From: Vibrio sp. CAU 1672
Lineage (GTDB): Bacteria; Pseudomonadota; Gammaproteobacteria; Enterobacterales; Vibrionaceae
Direction of reading: 5' to 3'
NCBI RefSeq assembly: GCF_029223195.1
Contig: NZ_JARHUF010000004.1
Location: forward strand, 1-64,000
DNA: 64,000 nt
Position numbers and translations under genes: made by a program. The notes under the pieces were generated by a model, which was given only the letters and a program-made list of their open reading frames with translations, did not search any database and was not told where the DNA came from. Of this stretch, positions 43,048 through 53,121 are shown in pieces. Each line of letters opens with the position of its first letter. Position 1 is the first letter of the stretch.

Positions 43048-43551
43048 ATGGCTAAAGAACAACAAGTTCAAGCGAATGATTTGCAAGAAAAGCTAATCGC
43101 AGTTAACCGCGTTTCTAAAACGGTTAAAGGTGGTCGAATCATGAGCTTCACTGCGCTAACAGTAGTTGGTGACGGTAACGGTCGTGTAGGTTTCGGTTAC
43201 GGCAAAGCTCGTGAAGTACCTGCAGCGATCCAAAAAGCAATGGAAAAAGCACGTCGTAACATGACTACGATCGCGCTTAACGAAGGCACTCTTCACCACC
43301 CGGTGAAAGGTCGCCACTCGGGCTCTAAAGTTTACATGCAGCCTGCTGCAGAAGGTACTGGTGTTATCGCAGGTGGTGCGATGCGTGCAGTACTAGAAGT
43401 TGCTGGTGTACACAACGTACTATCTAAAGCATACGGTTCTACGAACCCTATCAACATCGTTCGTGCAACGATCGATGCACTAGGTAGCATGAAGTCGCCA
43501 GAAATGGTTGCTGCTAAACGTGGTCTAACTGTTGAATCTATTTCGGAGTAA
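43048..43551 (+). CDS. rpsE: 30S ribosomal protein S5
   Basis: Takes part in decoding accuracy and forms the mRNA entry site with S3 and S4. 167 residues; double-stranded RNA-binding-like domain with [39 protein letters not shown]. The loop that gives spectinomycin resistance when altered (VKGGR) is of wild-type appearance. Confidence 0.98.
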   Translation: MAKEQQVQANDLQEKLIAVNRVSKTVKGGRIMSFTALTVVGDGNGRVGFGYGKAREVPAAIQKAMEKARRNMTTIALNEGTLHHPVKGRHSGSKVYMQPAAEGTGVIAGGAMRAVLEVAGVHNVLSKAYGSTNPINIVRATIDALGSMKSPEMVAAKRGLTVESISE

Positions 43552-43558
43552 GAACACC

Positions 43559-43735
43559 ATGGCAACTATTAAAGTAACTCAAACTAAAAGCTCAATTGGT
43601 CGCCTACCAAAGCACAAAGCGTGCTTGAAAGGTCTGGGCCTTCGTAAAATCAACCACACAGTAGAACTTGAAGATACTCCGTGCGTTCGCGGTATGATCA
43701 ACAAGGTTTACTACATGGTTAAAGTTGAGGAGTAA
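43559..43735 (+). CDS. rpmD: 50S ribosomal protein L30
   Basis: Small 23S-binding protein. The start at 43559 ([20 protein letters not shown]) gives 58 residues, close to 59 in E. coli; a start nine codons earlier inside rpsE is rejected. The gene begins 7 bases after the rpsE stop, so the ribosome-binding site (CGGAG) is within rpsE. Confidence 0.97.
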   Translation: MATIKVTQTKSSIGRLPKHKACLKGLGLRKINHTVELEDTPCVRGMINKVYYMVKVEE

Positions 43736-43740
43736 TCAGA

Positions 43741-44175
43741 ATGCGTTTGAATACTCTATCACCGGCTGCGGGTTCTAAGCCTTCTGCGAAGCGCGTAGGT
43801 CGTGGTATCGGTTCTGGCCTTGGTAAAACTGGTGGCCGTGGCCACAAAGGTCAAAAGTCACGTTCTGGCGGTAAAGTTCGTCCAGGTTTCGAAGGCGGTC
43901 AGATGCCTCTGAAACAACGTCTGCCAAAATTCGGCTTCACTTCTCGTAAGAGCCTAGTGTCTGCTGAAGTTCGTCTAGCTGAGCTAGCGAAAGTTTCTGG
44001 TGACGTGGTCGATCTAAACAGCCTTAAAGCTGCTAACATCATCACTAAGAACATCGAATTCGTTAAAGTTGTTCTTTCTGGTGAAATTAACAAAGCAGTG
44101 ACTGTTAAAGGTCTACGTGTGACTAAAGGCGCTAAAGCTGCAATCGAAGCTGCAGGCGGTAAAATCGAGGAATAA
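43741..44175 (+). CDS. rplO: 50S ribosomal protein L15
   Basis: Late assembly protein of the large subunit. 144 residues with the Gly/Arg-rich N-terminal arm ([24 protein letters not shown]) that threads into 23S RNA, and a C-terminal globular part ending AGGKIEE. Starts 5 bases after rpmD. Confidence 0.98.
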   Translation: MRLNTLSPAAGSKPSAKRVGRGIGSGLGKTGGRGHKGQKSRSGGKVRPGFEGGQMPLKQRLPKFGFTSRKSLVSAEVRLAELAKVSGDVVDLNSLKAANIITKNIEFVKVVLSGEINKAVTVKGLRVTKGAKAAIEAAGGKIEE

Positions 44176-44195
44176 TCTCGAGGAACGAGGTACAG

Positions 44196-45530
44196 ATGGC
44201 TAAGAAACCAGGACAAGATTTTCGTAGTGCTCAGAGCGGCTTAAGTGAACTAAAGTCGCGCTTGTTATTCGTAATTGGTGCACTTTTAGTATTCCGAGCA
44301 GGCTCTTTTGTGCCGATTCCTGGTATTGACGCTGCTGTACTTGCCGATTTGTTCGAACAGCAAAAAGGTACCATCGTGGAAATGTTTAATATGTTTTCCG
44401 GTGGTGCTCTTGAGCGTGCATCTATATTAGCGTTGGGCATCATGCCGTATATTTCGGCATCTATTGTTGTCCAACTGCTAACTGTAGTTCATCCAGCGTT
44501 AGCTGAACTCAAAAAAGAGGGTGAAGCAGGCCGTCGTAAGATCAGCCAATACACACGCTACGGCACGCTTGTACTTGCAACTTTCCAGGCTATTGGTATT
44601 GCAACAGGCTTACCAAACATGGTCGACAATCTGGTTGTTATCAACCAAACCATGTTTACGCTTATTGCTACCGTAAGTTTAGTAACCGGCACCATGTTTT
44701 TGATGTGGTTAGGTGAACAAATTACAGAGCGTGGAATTGGTAACGGTATTTCGTTACTGATTTTTGCAGGTATTGTTGCTGGATTGCCTAATGCAATCGG
44801 TCAAACAATCGAGCAAGCGCGTCAAGGTGAATTGCATGTACTTCTTCTGTTGCTAATCGCGGTATTAGCTTTTGCAGTCATTTACTTCGTTGTTTTCATG
44901 GAACGTGGTCAACGCCGTATTATCGTTAACTACGCGAAGCGTCAACAAGGTCGTAAAGTATTTGCTGCACAAAGCTCGCATCTGCCACTTAAAATTAATA
45001 TGGCCGGTGTTATTCCAGCGATTTTTGCATCAAGTATTATCCTGTTCCCAGGAACACTGGCTCAGTGGTTTGGTCAGAATGGTGAGAGCAGCGCGTTCGG
45101 TTGGTTAACTGACGTGTCTTTGGCTCTTAGCCCAGGTCAGCCCCTGTATGTAATGCTTTATGCAGCAGCAATTATCTTCTTCTGTTTCTTCTACACGGCG
45201 TTGGTATTCAACCCGCGTGAAACAGCAGATAACTTGAAGAAGTCCGGTGCATTCGTACCCGGTATCCGCCCAGGTGAGCAGACAGCGAAATATATTGATA
45301 AAGTGATGACACGTTTAACCCTTGCGGGTGCACTGTACATTACCTTTATCTGTCTGATTCCCGAGTTCATGATGGTCGCGTGGAACGTACGTTTCTACTT
45401 CGGCGGTACATCACTACTTATCGTGGTGGTTGTAATTATGGACTTTATGGCACAGGTACAGACTCATCTGATGTCTCAACAGTATGATTCTGTGTTGAAG
45501 AAAGCGAATCTGAAAGGCTACGGCCGTTAA
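44196..45530 (+). CDS. secY: Protein translocase subunit SecY
   Basis: Central channel of the Sec translocon in the inner membrane. 444 residues with ten hydrophobic segments. It starts [21 protein letters not shown], followed by the plug region [16 protein letters not shown]. Cytoplasmic loop C5 is present ([31 protein letters not shown], around residue 345), which contacts SecA and ribosome. It sits in the spc operon after rplO, as in all gamma-proteobacteria. Confidence 0.98.
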   Translation: MAKKPGQDFRSAQSGLSELKSRLLFVIGALLVFRAGSFVPIPGIDAAVLADLFEQQKGTIVEMFNMFSGGALERASILALGIMPYISASIVVQLLTVVHPALAELKKEGEAGRRKISQYTRYGTLVLATFQAIGIATGLPNMVDNLVVINQTMFTLIATVSLVTGTMFLMWLGEQITERGIGNGISLLIFAGIVAGLPNAIGQTIEQARQGELHVLLLLLIAVLAFAVIYFVVFMERGQRRIIVNYAKRQQGRKVFAAQSSHLPLKINMAGVIPAIFASSIILFPGTLAQWFGQNGESSAFGWLTDVSLALSPGQPLYVMLYAAAIIFFCFFYTALVFNPRETADNLKKSGAFVPGIRPGEQTAKYIDKVMTRLTLAGALYITFICLIPEFMMVAWNVRFYFGGTSLLIVVVVIMDFMAQVQTHLMSQQYDSVLKKANLKGYGR

Positions 45531-45568
45531 TCCGGCGGTAGACTCAGTTTCAATTACGGAGTTTAGCA

Positions 45569-45682
45569 ATGAAAGTTCGTGCTTCCGTTAAAAAAATCTG
45601 CCGTAACTGTAAAGTAATCAAGCGCAACGGTGTTGTTCGCGTGATTTGCAGTGAGCCAAAGCACAAGCAGCGCCAAGGCTAA
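45569..45682 (+). CDS. rpmJ: 50S ribosomal protein L36 (zinc type)
   Basis: A 37-residue protein, last gene of the spc operon. The translation starts [20 protein letters not shown] and ends in [11 protein letters not shown], so the zinc ligands C11, C14, C27 and H33 are all present. Start ATG at 45569 with CGGAG upstream. The zinc-free paralog is elsewhere, if present. Confidence 0.97.
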
Positions 45683-45699
45683 TTAGCAGAAATTTTTAC

Positions 45700-45728
45700 T
45701 TGAAATAGAAGGTTGGGTCGAGTATATT
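45700..45728 (+). promoter_or_regulatory. Alpha operon promoter
   Basis: TTGAAA (45700-45705) and TATATT (45723-45728) with 17-base spacing form a good sigma-70 promoter between rpmJ and rpsM. Confidence 0.72.
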
Positions 45729-45734
45729 CCTCGG

Positions 45735-45830
45735 CCTACCTTTTGCGTGCAAAAGAAGTAGTATCCCGCAGCGTATCCATAACGGGCTTTGCTGCGGCTA
45801 ATTCTTTTATAGAAACACTAGGAGTGAATA
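45735..45830 (+). promoter_or_regulatory. Alpha operon leader (S4 control region in related bacteria)
   Basis: About 95 bases of untranslated leader before rpsM. CCCGCAGC near 45765 and GCTGCGG near 45791 can pair in a long-range stem. In E. coli S4 binds a pseudoknot in this leader and represses translation; equivalence is inferred from position. Confidence 0.5.
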
Positions 45831-46187
45831 ATGGCCCGTATAGCAGGCATTAACATTCCTGATCAAAAACACGCTGTAATCGCACTTACTGCGATCTACG
45901 GCATCGGTAAAACTCGCTCTCAAGCTATCCTAGCTGAAGTGGGTATTGCTGAAGATGTTAAGATCAGTGAACTAACTGAAGAGCAGATCGATCAACTGCG
46001 TGATGGTGTAGCTAAGTACACTGTAGAAGGTGATCTACGTCGTGAAGTATCTATGAACATCAAGCGTCTTATGGACCTTGGCTGTTACCGTGGTCTTCGT
46101 CATCGTCGCAGTCTACCACTACGTGGACAGCGTACTAAAACCAACGCTCGCACCCGTAAGGGTCCGCGTAAGCCGATCAAGAAATAA
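45831..46187 (+). CDS. rpsM: 30S ribosomal protein S13
   Basis: 30S head protein forming intersubunit bridges and touching the P-site tRNA. 118 residues: [30 protein letters not shown] and the C-terminal basic tail [21 protein letters not shown]. First gene of the alpha operon. Confidence 0.98.
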   Translation: MARIAGINIPDQKHAVIALTAIYGIGKTRSQAILAEVGIAEDVKISELTEEQIDQLRDGVAKYTVEGDLRREVSMNIKRLMDLGCYRGLRHRRSLPLRGQRTKTNARTRKGPRKPIKK

Positions 46188-46199
46188 TCGGGAAGGTAG

Positions 46200-46595
<396 letters not shown>

Positions 46596-46622
46596 CGTTT
46601 CTAGGACTATTGGAGAAGAATC

Positions 46623-47243
46623 ATGGCAAGATATTTGGGTCCTAAGCTGAAGCTTAGCCGTCGTGAAGGCACTGACTTGTTCCTTAAGTCTGGTGTTCGA
46701 GCGATCGATACCAAGTGTAAAATTGATAACGCACCAGGTGTACACGGCGCTCGTCGCGGTCGTCTATCTGAGTATGGCGTTCAGCTTCGTGAGAAGCAAA
46801 AAGTTCGTCGTATGTACGGCGTTCTAGAAAAACAATTCCGTAACTACTACAAAGATGCTGCACGTCTTAAAGGCAACACAGGTGAAAACCTGCTTCAGCT
46901 TCTTGAAGGTCGTCTTGATAACGTAGTTTACCGCATGGGCTTTGGCGCAACTCGCGCAGAAGCACGTCAGCTAGTTAGCCACAAAGCTATCCTAGTTAAC
47001 GGTAAAGTTGTAAACGTTCCTTCTTTCAAAGTAGCGGCTAACGACGTTGTGACTATCCGCGAGAAAGCTAAACAGCAAGCTCGTATTAAGGCAGCTCTAG
47101 AAGTTGCTGAACAACGCGAAAAACCAACTTGGATTGAAGTCGATGCTGGCAAAATGGAAGGTACATTCAAGCGTATGCCTGAACGTTCTGACCTATCAGC
47201 TGACATCAACGAACAATTGATCGTCGAGCTTTACTCTAAGTAA
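46623..47243 (+). CDS. rpsD: 30S ribosomal protein S4
   Basis: Primary 16S-binding protein; also represses the alpha operon in E. coli. 206 residues: [22 protein letters not shown], a cysteine (TKCKIDN), and the S4 RNA-binding domain [32 protein letters not shown]. Ends VELYSK as in E. coli. Confidence 0.98.
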   Translation: MARYLGPKLKLSRREGTDLFLKSGVRAIDTKCKIDNAPGVHGARRGRLSEYGVQLREKQKVRRMYGVLEKQFRNYYKDAARLKGNTGENLLQLLEGRLDNVVYRMGFGATRAEARQLVSHKAILVNGKVVNVPSFKVAANDVVTIREKAKQQARIKAALEVAEQREKPTWIEVDAGKMEGTFKRMPERSDLSADINEQLIVELYSK

Positions 47244-47267
47244 GGTTTAAACTAAAGAGAGGACACA

Positions 47268-48260
47268 ATGCAGGGTTCTGTAACAGAATTTCTTAAGCCA
47301 CGTCTTGTTGATATCGAACAAATCAGCACGACTCACGCAAAAGTAACTCTTGAGCCATTAGAGCGTGGCTTTGGTCATACTCTAGGTAATGCACTTCGCC
47401 GCATTCTACTATCTTCTATGCCAGGTTGTGCAGTGACAGAAGTAGAAATCGAAGGCGTACTTCATGAGTACAGCACAAAAGAAGGCGTACAAGAAGACAT
47501 TCTTGAAATCCTTCTAAACCTTAAAGGTTTGGCTGTTCGCGTTGCCGAAGGCAAAGATGAAGTATTCATTACACTGAATAAATCAGGCTCGGGCCCTGTG
47601 GTTGCAGGTGACATCACCCATGATGGTGATGTAGAGATCGCTAACCCTGAACACGTTATTTGTCACCTAACGGATGACAACGCTGAAATCGCTATGCGTA
47701 TTAAAGTGGAACGTGGTCGTGGTTATGTTCCAGCTTCAGCTCGTATCCATACTGAAGAAGATGAGCGTCCAATCGGTCGTCTACTTGTAGACGCTACTTA
47801 CAGCCCAGTAGACAAAATTGCCTACGCTGTAGAAGCGGCTCGTGTAGAGCAACGTACCGACCTGGATAAGCTTGTTATCGATATGGAAACGAACGGTACT
47901 CTTGAACCTGAGGAAGCAATCCGTCGTGCAGCTACTATCCTAGCTGAACAACTGGATGCGTTCGTAGATCTTCGTGATGTACGTGTACCTGAGGAGAAGG
48001 AAGAGAAGCCAGAATTCGATCCGATCCTACTGCGTCCTGTAGACGATCTTGAACTAACAGTTCGCTCTGCTAACTGTCTGAAAGCAGAAGCGATTCACTA
48101 CATCGGTGATCTAGTACAACGTACTGAGGTTGAGCTACTTAAAACGCCTAACCTGGGTAAAAAATCTCTTACTGAGATTAAAGATGTACTTGCGTCACGT
48201 GGTCTGTCTCTGGGCATGCGCCTAGAAAACTGGCCGCCTGCATCAATCGCTGAAGATTAA
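47268..48260 (+). CDS. rpoA: RNA polymerase alpha subunit
   Basis: The scaffold subunit of RNA polymerase. 330 residues (E. coli 329). The N-terminal dimerisation domain holds [26 protein letters not shown] (residues ~30-55). The flexible linker is [14 protein letters not shown], and the C-terminal domain has [26 protein letters not shown] with the UP-element-binding Arg (~265) and [22 protein letters not shown]. Confidence 0.98.
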   Translation: MQGSVTEFLKPRLVDIEQISTTHAKVTLEPLERGFGHTLGNALRRILLSSMPGCAVTEVEIEGVLHEYSTKEGVQEDILEILLNLKGLAVRVAEGKDEVFITLNKSGSGPVVAGDITHDGDVEIANPEHVICHLTDDNAEIAMRIKVERGRGYVPASARIHTEEDERPIGRLLVDATYSPVDKIAYAVEAARVEQRTDLDKLVIDMETNGTLEPEEAIRRAATILAEQLDAFVDLRDVRVPEEKEEKPEFDPILLRPVDDLELTVRSANCLKAEAIHYIGDLVQRTEVELLKTPNLGKKSLTEIKDVLASRGLSLGMRLENWPPASIAED

Positions 48261-48286
48261 TCGATACTAGTTAGAAGGATTAGGTC

Positions 48287-48667
48287 ATGCGCCATCGTAA
48301 GAGTGGTCGTCAACTCAACCGCAACAGCTCACATCGTAAAGCGATGTTCAGCAACATGGCTAGCTCTCTAGTACGTCATGAAGTTATCAAGACTACTTTG
48401 CCAAAAGCAAAAGAGCTACGTCGCGTAGTTGAGCCTTTGATTACACTAGCTAAGACTGACAGTGTTGCTAACCGTCGTCTAGCATTTGCACGTACTCGTG
48501 ACAACGAAGTAGTTGCAAAACTATTTAACGAACTAGGTCCACGTTTTGCTGCTCGTCAGGGCGGTTACACTCGTATCCTAAAAGCTGGCTTCCGTGCTGG
48601 TGATAAAGCTCCAATGGCTTACATTGAGCTTGTAGATCGCCCAGCTGCTGAAGAAGCTGCTGAGTAA
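48287..48667 (+). CDS. rplQ: 50S ribosomal protein L17
   Basis: Last gene of the alpha operon. 126 residues: [28 protein letters not shown] and [25 protein letters not shown]. The end [19 protein letters not shown] is slightly acidic. Directly followed by a terminator. Confidence 0.98.
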
Positions 48668-48681
48668 TCAGTTCGTAAGAA

Positions 48682-48713
48682 CGAAAAAGCCGAGCGTTAG
48701 CTCGGCTTTTTTG
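48682..48713 (+). terminator. Alpha operon terminator
   Basis: AAAAAGCCGAGC-GTTA-GCTCGGCTTTTTTG: an 8-bp GC stem with A/U flanks and six U, 16 bases after the rplQ stop. Confidence 0.93.
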
Positions 48714-48786
48714 TTTCTGCACTGTTTAGAGTGTTAGTGACAAGAGCAACGCTTGGCCACATCCTGGTATGCCAGCGCACCGGGCG

Positions 48787-49266
48787 CTATTTTGCGCCAG
48801 ACCAAAGACCGCCTAACGACGTCAACAGCCCGTCACTCGCCCCCTGCTCACTGAGGTATCCGATTATCAGCGGAGCAAACTGGCCAATCATCGACGGATC
48901 CAATCCCACACTTTCAAACACGGCTTGCACCTTCTGAAGGCTCTCTACATTACCCAGCAGGCTCTGCACACTGCCTAATTCCGACAAACCCGGGATGAAG
49001 GATTGCAGTTCCTCGCTATGTTGTGCTGAAAGCTGACTCTGGGCCAATGCCAGCAGTGCGCCACTGCCTGTGGTCGCTTGTTCGGTGGAAATAGGCAATT
49101 GACCGGTCAAAAGCTCAGTGATTGGTGAAGGCTCGCTGTACAATCCATTGCCCACCATATCCATTAAGCTTTGTTGTTCATCCTGTTCGACGATGGTGTC
49201 AAGGAAGGCATAGGATTGGGTTGTGGCCAGTGAGAGCAGTAACCAGATCGACGCGCGTTTATCCAT
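48787..49266 (-). CDS. DUF2780 (VcgC/VcgE) exported protein
   Basis: A 159-residue protein with a signal peptide (IWLLLSLATTQSYA). The mature chain is made of short amphipathic helices: ELTGQLPISTEQATTGSGALLALAQSQLS near residue 55, then SFIPGLSELGSVQSLLGNV, VESLQKVQAVFESVGLDPSMIGQFAPLIIGYL. This pattern is that of the DUF2780 family, first named from Vibrio VcgC/VcgE, with unknown function, probably periplasmic or outer-membrane associated. It is convergent with rplQ and not linked to an operon. Confidence 0.8.
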   Translation of the reverse strand: MDKRASIWLLLSLATTQSYAFLDTIVEQDEQQSLMDMVGNGLYSEPSPITELLTGQLPISTEQATTGSGALLALAQSQLSAQHSEELQSFIPGLSELGSVQSLLGNVESLQKVQAVFESVGLDPSMIGQFAPLIIGYLSEQGASDGLLTSLGGLWSGAK

Positions 49267-49364
49267 AGGGAAGCTCCTTACAATGCGTTACTTATCCAGA
49301 TTGGTATTATCAGTTCATGAGATGGCTGGTTGCGGGCAGGCGTGTTGTCCTACTTTATTGTAGA

Positions 49365-49391
49365 CAAAAAAAGCGGCGCTAATGCGCCGCC
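49365..49391 (-). terminator. fklB terminator
   Basis: AGCGGCGC-TAAT-GCGCCGC pairs in a 7-bp GC stem; on the minus strand it is followed by TTTTTTTGTC, 29 bases past the fklB stop codon. Confidence 0.9.
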
Positions 49392-49419
49392 TGAGAGACT
49401 ATATGTGAGCGAGGCTCAA

Positions 49420-50040
49420 TTATAGGATGTCTAGTAGTTCTACTTCGAAGACTAGTGCTGCGAACGGAGGGATAGCTGCACCCGCGCCGCGCTCACCGTA
49501 AGCAAGATCGTGTGGGATGTACAGTTTCCACTTAGAACCGACAGGCATTAGTTGCAGTGCTTCAACCCAGCCTTTGATCACGCCAGTTACCGGGAATTCA
49601 GCTGGTTGGCCGCGAGATACTGAGCTATCGAATACGGTACCGTCAGTCAGTTCACCGTGGTAGTGAACGCGTACTTGTTTGTCAGAAGTCGGTACTTCAC
49701 CGTTACCTTCAGTGATCACTTCGTACTGTAGGCCAGACTCAAGTACGGTTACTTCTGGACGCAGTGCGTTGTCTTTCAGGAATGCTTCGCCGTCTGCAGC
49801 TGCAGCTTTAGCCGCTTCTTGACGCGCAGCTTCTGCGCGAGTGTGCAGTTCTTGCAGTGCTTTGTTAATTTCGTCGATTTCAATCGATGGCATCTCGCCA
49901 GTCAGTGCTGTCGCAATACCCGCTGCGATAGCATCAACATTAAGGCCTTCCAGACCAGCACCTGCAAGTTGTTGACCCATTTGCAGACCAATACCGTAGC
50001 TTGCTTTTTGCTCTACAGTTTCAAATTTAATTTCAGACAT
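49420..50040 (-). CDS. fklB: FKBP-type peptidyl-prolyl isomerase FklB
   Basis: A 206-residue isomerase of the Mip/FkpA type, matching E. coli FklB in length when started at 50040 ([22 protein letters not shown]); an open frame extends 18 codons further. The N-terminal helical dimerisation domain covers residues ~1-90. The FKBP domain has [51 protein letters not shown] and [25 protein letters not shown]. No signal peptide is seen, so it is cytoplasmic. It is divergent from the ytfB-like gene, as in E. coli. Confidence 0.95.
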   Translation of the reverse strand: MSEIKFETVEQKASYGIGLQMGQQLAGAGLEGLNVDAIAAGIATALTGEMPSIEIDEINKALQELHTRAEAARQEAAKAAAADGEAFLKDNALRPEVTVLESGLQYEVITEGNGEVPTSDKQVRVHYHGELTDGTVFDSSVSRGQPAEFPVTGVIKGWVEALQLMPVGSKWKLYIPHDLAYGERGAGAAIPPFAALVFEVELLDIL

Positions 50041-50318
50041 GAAAGTCGCTCTTGTTAGGAGTGAGAAAGCAGACAGGATAGCAGTTTCACGCACAGGTTT
50101 AAATGGTAGCGCTATATTGGCGTCAAACAGGCCTCATGATGTGACTTATCTCTTACTCCAAGTGAAATTTCTGCCAATTTTAGTCAAAACGGATTTTCCT
50201 TCGGTGAAAATTATATACTCTCCGCGCTGGTATTTTTATACTGAAGCTACCAAGTGTTGTCATGCTCTGAACGGGGCAGTACGCTTGGCGACTCAAGAAG
50301 TTTAAGGGGCTTAGTAGG

Positions 50319-50918
50319 ATGAATCGTCGCAGAAAGAAAAAGCAGCAAGTCGACTATATTGAGTTGATCAAAGCCAAACTCGCTGCTTTCGATTGGAAGC
50401 AGCCACGGGTAAAGATTGACTGGCGCCGCAAACTTGAACCTGCTGTTCAGCACTGGCAACGGTTGCCGAAGTTTCATCAGCGTGCGTTGATGATCTTGGT
50501 GCCGGTGCTCACGATCCTGCTGCTCATTCCAGCCAGGACACCGGAGTCAACACGGGGAGAATCTCCGTCCGCTCAAGAGACACAACGCGTTGCGGTTCAG
50601 CTTGATGCGACCAGCCTGAGTGAGCAATCATCGGCGCAAGTGGCAGTGCAGAAATCGAATCAATGGCAAGAATATCAGGTTAAGAATGGTGATACGCTGG
50701 CACAAGTCTTTCGCAATAATCAGTTGTCGATGGGCGATCTCAATGCCTTAGTTAAAATTGAGGGGCGCGATAAACCGCTCAGTCAGATCCGGCAAGGCCA
50801 GCTAATCCGCTTTAAGCTGACCGAGGATGGGCAGTTAGACATGCTCCAGCTGGAAAAAAGTGGTAATTCGGTGATGTTCTTCCGTTTGTCGGATGGCACC
50901 TTTGGTCGTAACAAGTAG
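50319..50918 (+). CDS. OapA/YtfB-like LysM-type envelope protein
   Basis: A 199-residue bitopic protein. The basic cytoplasmic part (MNRRRKKKQQVDY) and one membrane segment (ALMILVPVLTILLLIP, residues ~65-80) are followed by a LysM-like/OapA domain: QEYQVKNGDTLAQVFRNNQLSMGDLNALVKIEG and IRQGQLIRFKLTEDGQL. This is the layout of Haemophilus OapA and E. coli YtfB, a glycan-binding cell division protein. Divergence from fklB matches the E. coli ytfB-fklB pair. Confidence 0.85.
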   Translation: MNRRRKKKQQVDYIELIKAKLAAFDWKQPRVKIDWRRKLEPAVQHWQRLPKFHQRALMILVPVLTILLLIPARTPESTRGESPSAQETQRVAVQLDATSLSEQSSAQVAVQKSNQWQEYQVKNGDTLAQVFRNNQLSMGDLNALVKIEGRDKPLSQIRQGQLIRFKLTEDGQLDMLQLEKSGNSVMFFRLSDGTFGRNK

Positions 50919-50963
50919 CCTTCCGTCATGTGTTCGCCGGGGTGCCAGAGCCTGAGCACTCCG

Positions 50964-51821
50964 TTATTTACCGCGGCAACGTTTGAGCCATGGAGAGTGG
51001 CGTAGCGGCAGCAGCGGTAAGATAATCATCAAAATTCCCACCGCAGTCAGCCAGTCCGGAATTTCGTTAAACCATATCAGCCCAAACGCAGTGACAAATA
51101 TCAGTCCAGAATACTCCGCCATCGCGATCTCACCAGCCGGGGCGCGTTGATAGGCCATCACTGCCAGGCCATTGTAACTCAGAATACACGCCGCACTGAC
51201 CAAGACCAGCAGCAGCTGTTCCGCCTGTAGCGGTTGCCAATGGTATCCCGCTAACAGAGCTGATATGGGAAGAGAAAGCACGGTGGTCCACCATAATGTT
51301 GTGATCACCGGTTGCGAGCCGGGTAACTTGCGTACCAGAATATTAAACAGTGCCAGGGTGGTTGCCGTACCAAGCGCGAACAGACCTGCCCAGTGGAAGT
51401 TTTCCGGCCTGAGCACCACCAACACACCAGCAAAACCTAACGCGGTCGCGATAATCTTACTCCCACTCGGTTTCTCTTGCAGTAGCCATGCTGAAAGAGG
51501 CAGCATCAGCAGTGGTGCGGCGTAAAACACCGCATTGGCCGTGGCTAACGGCAAATGAGTAATGGCGATCATCATGCAGCCACTACCAATCAGAATCAGG
51601 TGAGCCCGCAGCAGTGTGATTCCTTTTTGCTGCAATCTTCGTTGGTGGTGTGGTCGAGAAAGAAATGCAGGCGTCAGGAGCACCAATGTAACCAACTGAC
51701 GCAGAAACATGTATTGAAACGGCGAAAGGGTCCCATCAATCAGCTTGACCGCCACATCTGATAATGATGCCGCCAGATTGCCGGCAACGAGCAGAAGCAG
51801 CGCTAGTTGGTGTGGCTTCAT
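50964..51821 (-). CDS. EamA-family (DMT) transporter
   Basis: A 285-residue inner membrane protein with ten hydrophobic segments in two EamA repeats. It begins KPHQLALLLLVAGNLAASLSDVAVKLI, and the first repeat ends in LRPENFHWAGLFALGTATTLALFN. The second includes VITTLWWTTVLSLPISALLAG and YSGLIFVTAFGLIWFNEIPDW. Members export metabolites or drugs; the substrate is unknown. The open frame runs 53 codons further upstream into the flank of the TnpB element, and the start at 51821 was chosen because family similarity begins there. Confidence 0.85.
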   Translation of the reverse strand: MKPHQLALLLLVAGNLAASLSDVAVKLIDGTLSPFQYMFLRQLVTLVLLTPAFLSRPHHQRRLQQKGITLLRAHLILIGSGCMMIAITHLPLATANAVFYAAPLLMLPLSAWLLQEKPSGSKIIATALGFAGVLVVLRPENFHWAGLFALGTATTLALFNILVRKLPGSQPVITTLWWTTVLSLPISALLAGYHWQPLQAEQLLLVLVSAACILSYNGLAVMAYQRAPAGEIAMAEYSGLIFVTAFGLIWFNEIPDWLTAVGILMIILPLLPLRHSPWLKRCRGK

Positions 51822-51926
51822 CAAATATTTCAGCGTGGATATCCCTTCCGAAAGAGCGAGGGGAGGAACGCTGCTCCTCGTAGTTAATTTAATATTCTTC
51901 ACACTCACAAAAAATGATCTATTCTT

Positions 51927-53036
51927 GTGAATATGAAAGAAAGAGCTTATAAATACCGCATTTACCCAACAAGCGAGCAAGTAAAATTACTTGAGCGCAC
52001 GTTTGGCTGTGTGCGATTTGTCTATAACTCGATCCTAAAATGGCGCACTGATTCGTTCTATAACGAACAAACTAAAGTGAACTACAATACTGCTTCTAGC
52101 CGATTAACTGAGCTTAAAAAAGAGCCTGAGTTTAATTGGCTTAATGAAGTTTCTTGCGTTCCACTTCAACAATCTTTGCGCCACCAACAAACGGGTTTTA
52201 AATACTTCTTTGAGGGGAGAGCTAAGTACCCTACCTTTAAAAAGAAGCGCTCTAAACAGTCTGCTGAGTTCACCAAATCCGCTTTTAAGTACCGTGACGG
52301 ACAGCTATTTATTGCCAAGTCCAAACAACCACTTAATATTCGTTGGAGTCGTGAACTACCAAGCGAACCAACCACAATCACCATTAGCAAAGACAGTGCT
52401 GGTCGCTACTTTGTATCTTGTCTTTGTCGTTTCGAGCCAAAACCACTACCGATTAGTAAAAATACAGTCGGCATTGATTTAGGCTTGAAAGACCTTGTTA
52501 TTACCTCCGATGGGTTTAAATCTGGCAATCCCAACCACACTAAGCGTTACGCTAAGAAATTAGCGAAAGCGCAACGCATCCTTTCCAAGAAAAAGAAAGG
52601 CTCTACCAACTTCCATAAAGCCAGAAAGAAAGTTGCACGCATCCAAGCGAAAATCGCTGATTGTCGCCGTGACTTTACCCACAAACTGACCTCGCAATTG
52701 ATAAAAGAAAACCAATTGATTAGCTGTGAGAGTCTGAGCGTTAAAAACATGATCAAGAATCGCACACTTGCCAAAGCAATCGTAGACGCTAATTGGTCTG
52801 AACTTGTACGCCAGTTGGCTTACAAGGCAGACTGGTACGGACGCACACTTATTCAAGTTGATAAGTGGTATCCAAGTTCTAAGCGCTGTCATTGCTGTGG
52901 TCACGTTGTTGATTCCTTATCATTACATATCCGTTCTTGGAAATGTCCTGAGTGTAAGACTCAATTAGACCGCGACCAGAACGCAGCTTTAAATATCAAA
53001 GTGGTCGGGCAGACCGTGTTAGCCTGTGGAGCGTAA
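51927..53036 (+). CDS. tnpB: RNA-guided endonuclease TnpB
   Basis: A 369-residue TnpB, ancestor-type of Cas12 nucleases, expected to use an RNA from its own 3' end to cleave donor sites and keep the element. The N-terminal HTH/OrfB_IS605 domain starts KERAYKYRIYPTSEQVKLLERTFG. The RuvC-like nuclease residues are all present: Asp in VGIDLGLKD (~183), Glu in SCESLSVKNM (~266) and Asp in LDRDQNAALNIK (~349). The zinc finger CHCCG and CPEC lies between the last two. GTG (51927) or ATG two codons later may start. No tnpA lies nearby, so mobility would need a TnpA acting in trans. Confidence 0.93.
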   Translation: MNMKERAYKYRIYPTSEQVKLLERTFGCVRFVYNSILKWRTDSFYNEQTKVNYNTASSRLTELKKEPEFNWLNEVSCVPLQQSLRHQQTGFKYFFEGRAKYPTFKKKRSKQSAEFTKSAFKYRDGQLFIAKSKQPLNIRWSRELPSEPTTITISKDSAGRYFVSCLCRFEPKPLPISKNTVGIDLGLKDLVITSDGFKSGNPNHTKRYAKKLAKAQRILSKKKKGSTNFHKARKKVARIQAKIADCRRDFTHKLTSQLIKENQLISCESLSVKNMIKNRTLAKAIVDANWSELVRQLAYKADWYGRTLIQVDKWYPSSKRCHCCGHVVDSLSLHIRSWKCPECKTQLDRDQNAALNIKVVGQTVLACGA

Positions 53037-53121
53037 GTAAGACTTAATTGGTCACTCGACCGTTAAGCAATACGCTGTGAAACAGGAATCCCCTAGCGAG
53101 TTAGCTAGGAGAGGATGTCAA
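53037..53121 (+). ncRNA. Right end / putative omega RNA 3' part of the TnpB element
   Basis: The region between the tnpB stop and the ElaA-like gene contains the stem CCTAGC-GAGTTA-GCTAGG (53092-53109) followed by AGAGGATGTCAA. This is the usual structure of TnpB guide RNA scaffolds, which overlap the end of the gene and finish at the element's right end. The guide would be the sequence immediately after about 53121. The 5' end of the RNA cannot be seen. Confidence 0.6.

Larger units (their letters stand above)
51890..53121 (+). mobile_element. Lone TnpB element (IS200/IS605 superfamily, IS1341-like)
   Basis: The segment holds a complete tnpB gene without tnpA and a 3' hairpin ending GAGAGGATGTCAA typical of the right end of such elements. 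The left end is not certain; a GAGGAACG-to-CTCCTC hairpin near 51861-51885 may mark it. The element lies between the EamA gene and an ElaA-like gene and ends at the stop codon of the latter. Confidence 0.7.
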
